Origin: Aptenodytes patagonicus
Lineage: Eukaryota; Chordata; Aves; Sphenisciformes; Spheniscidae
NCBI RefSeq assembly: GCF_965638725.1
Contig: NC_134960.1
Span: 5,396,501 to 5,460,500 of the forward strand
Reading direction: 5' to 3'
Length of the DNA stretch: 64,000 nucleotides
The position numbers and the translations under genes were made by a program. Below are positions 62,263 through 64,000 of the stretch, in pieces; position 1 is the first letter of the stretch; each line of letters starts with the position of its first letter. Under the pieces are notes generated by a model. It was given only the letters and a program-made list of their open reading frames with translations, did not search any database and was not told the DNA's origin.

Positions 62263-64000
62263 GTAAGGTGCCGTGTTTGGTGTTTTTTTTTTTTTCCACG
62301 TCACTTTTTACTTCGAAGCCGGTTAGGGAGCTGGCGTGAGAAACCGCAGCGTGCTGGGTAACGCTGAGGTGGAAGCGCGCCTTGCAGGTGCGGTGGTGTC
62401 AAAGGCAACGTGGGAGGCATCGAAGGAAACAAAAATCGTTATTTTAAAAAGCAAAGTGTCTCTATTATTACTTACTCTTTTCGTCTTGTAAGGTCAAAAG
62501 TCTTTTCGGATTTATTTTATTTTTTTCACCCAAATCGAGGTGGAACGATTTGAGGAAAACAGAACTTATCCATTGCTGTGACAAGTGAACCTGTGCATAC
62601 TTAAGAAGTGCAGTATTCTAGAAAACAAAGTAAATCTATTTCTCTACATAGCCTGTAGGTAAAATGAATGAATCTGTACACAGGCAATGATAGCAAAATG
62701 GTATAAAAACAAGTTTCAACGAGTTTTCTCCACCAGTAAATGAGAACATAGTGTGGACGTGCTCCAAAAATTTGAGCCAGCTTCAAATTCCAAGAGCATG
62801 CAAGGGGAAGGTTAGGGAATTTTTTACTAGAAAACCTCTGTTTACGTACAGTTAATTTACAACTGATATTGATAATTACCTTTAGGAAATGAAAGCTTTG
62901 AATCTTTAAAACAACAGCGATGTCTTCAGTTGATCTTCCCCCCACGGGAATTTATGACCTCGTGGAGCCCTTCTTCGGGCTCTCCGATGAGAGGAATACA
63001 ATATACTGCGTATATATAGCAGCGAAACAGCTGATCTCGGTGCGGCAAGATTACAATTTTTTCCAGCACATGTAACTGTGTGGATTTATATTCTCATTTT
63101 TTATTAGTAGCTTTATGTTTATTTTGGGGGGTTATTTATTTATCCTGGAGCTGAAGTTGTTTGTCAGTTTTAACAAACTTGCTCAGTTTGCTCTAATTAA
63201 ACTTTCCTCTTTTGTAAGTTGATGGAAAGCCCACGTTTAGACATCAAGGACCTGCAAAATAAATGCAGGGCCTTTGAGCAGCTCGGCTTGCCCTACTTTA
63301 TCCTGCAGCTATGTCATTCGGCCAATTGTTAGCCCTAACAGCAAATCTCGGGAAATCACTTCAAACGGAGCAGCACAGTCCTTGGCATTCCAGTCCTAAA
63401 TCTCAATTGGATATAAAGAGCTCTGAATTCAAAAAACATTAGAGAAGAAATCAGGATACTTGGTTTCAAAGGTTTAGTTTTAGGCTTAAAGAAAGTGGAA
63501 CCTGTCTCATGCTTCCCTATGGTGTAAGGAATTTCTCGGCACAAATAGCCAATTCTCCGAGAAATAGTACATTTAGTATTTTGACTGGACCCAGAGGTCT
63601 TTCGTTAAGATGATATGTGGCAAACTACTTTGCTTAGCAGTAGTATCGACAGTATAGGCTTAAGGCAGGTGGTGGGTTGTCTCAATATTGTCTCAATAGC
63701 CGTGGTGAGCACTGCACCTGAGTCAGAGTGCGTGACTTGTTATTGGAATCCGAAGTGTTCATACAGTTCCAGAATAGTTCTCCTCAATCCTAAATCTCTT
63801 TATTTTAAGCTCAAGCTTTAACTGTCAGTTGCCTGAACTTCATACTCTTTGGATTGCTAATGACTGCTCACGACACAGCATTTTTGTGATTCAAATGGTG
63901 ATGTACGATTTATTTTATCTGTATTGTCTTCCTTAAGGGAAAATCCACACCAAGAAAGCCTCTATTCTGCAAGGCAAGGGTTCCATTCTATCCAGGAGCC
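62263..64000. other. Right flank, no gene supported; one 51-codon open frame
   Basis: Downstream of the CpG island the sequence becomes AT-rich. The only object of note is a plus-strand frame from ATG at 62920 to TAA at 63075. It encodes MSSVDLPPTGIYDLVEPFFG and continues for 31 more residues with natural-looking composition. It lacks splice sites and I know no such family. Within it GAGCCC and GGGCTC form a tight hairpin. Coding or not cannot be decided from this sequence alone. No myotilin-type exon is present up to 64000. Confidence 0.4.

Overview
This window looks like nuclear DNA of a bird, or less likely another sauropsid. It is AT-leaning and intron-rich, carries several CR1 LINE copies with the typical 3' end built on repeats of ATTCTATG, and holds one single-exon receptor gene that I recognise as the neuropeptide Y receptor NPY6R. 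Most of the 64 kb is intronic or intergenic.

Left end (about 1-9.8 kb, minus strand): part of a multi-exon gene that I cannot name. Three exons (9469-9757, 9195-9303, 6169-6292) join in consistent phase. A fourth good exon lies at 2192-2325, with at least one exon missing between it and the others. A nearly identical 86-bp direct repeat occurs twice in the intron between the second and third exons.

About 11.7-13.1 kb (plus strand): NPY6R, a 373-residue class A GPCR whose reading frame is open from start to stop. It has a splice acceptor just before the start codon and two poly(A) signals downstream.

13-53 kb: a long stretch with no gene that I can support. It holds four CR1 fragments, one of them keeping an open C-terminal reverse transcriptase frame. 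It also holds a long purine tract, a small minisatellite next to a CR1 end, a 62-bp tandem duplication and a large imperfect palindrome near 47.85 kb.

53-60 kb (plus strand): exons of a myotilin/palladin/myopalladin-family protein. Five phase-consistent exons, including a 24-nt microexon, encode one I-set immunoglobulin domain and a following linker. In the human genome NPY6R and MYOT are neighbours, so this is probably the avian MYOT locus. The Ig domain most resembles the second Ig of palladin, which the short mammalian myotilin does not have.

61.2-62.3 kb: a strong CpG island with a (GGGGCC)4 run and no assigned gene. Beyond it are AT-rich sequence and a 51-codon open frame of unknown status. 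The two recognised genes are linked by conserved synteny, not by a shared pathway. NPY6R is a peptide-hormone receptor and the MYOT-type protein is a sarcomeric/actin-cytoskeleton scaffold.
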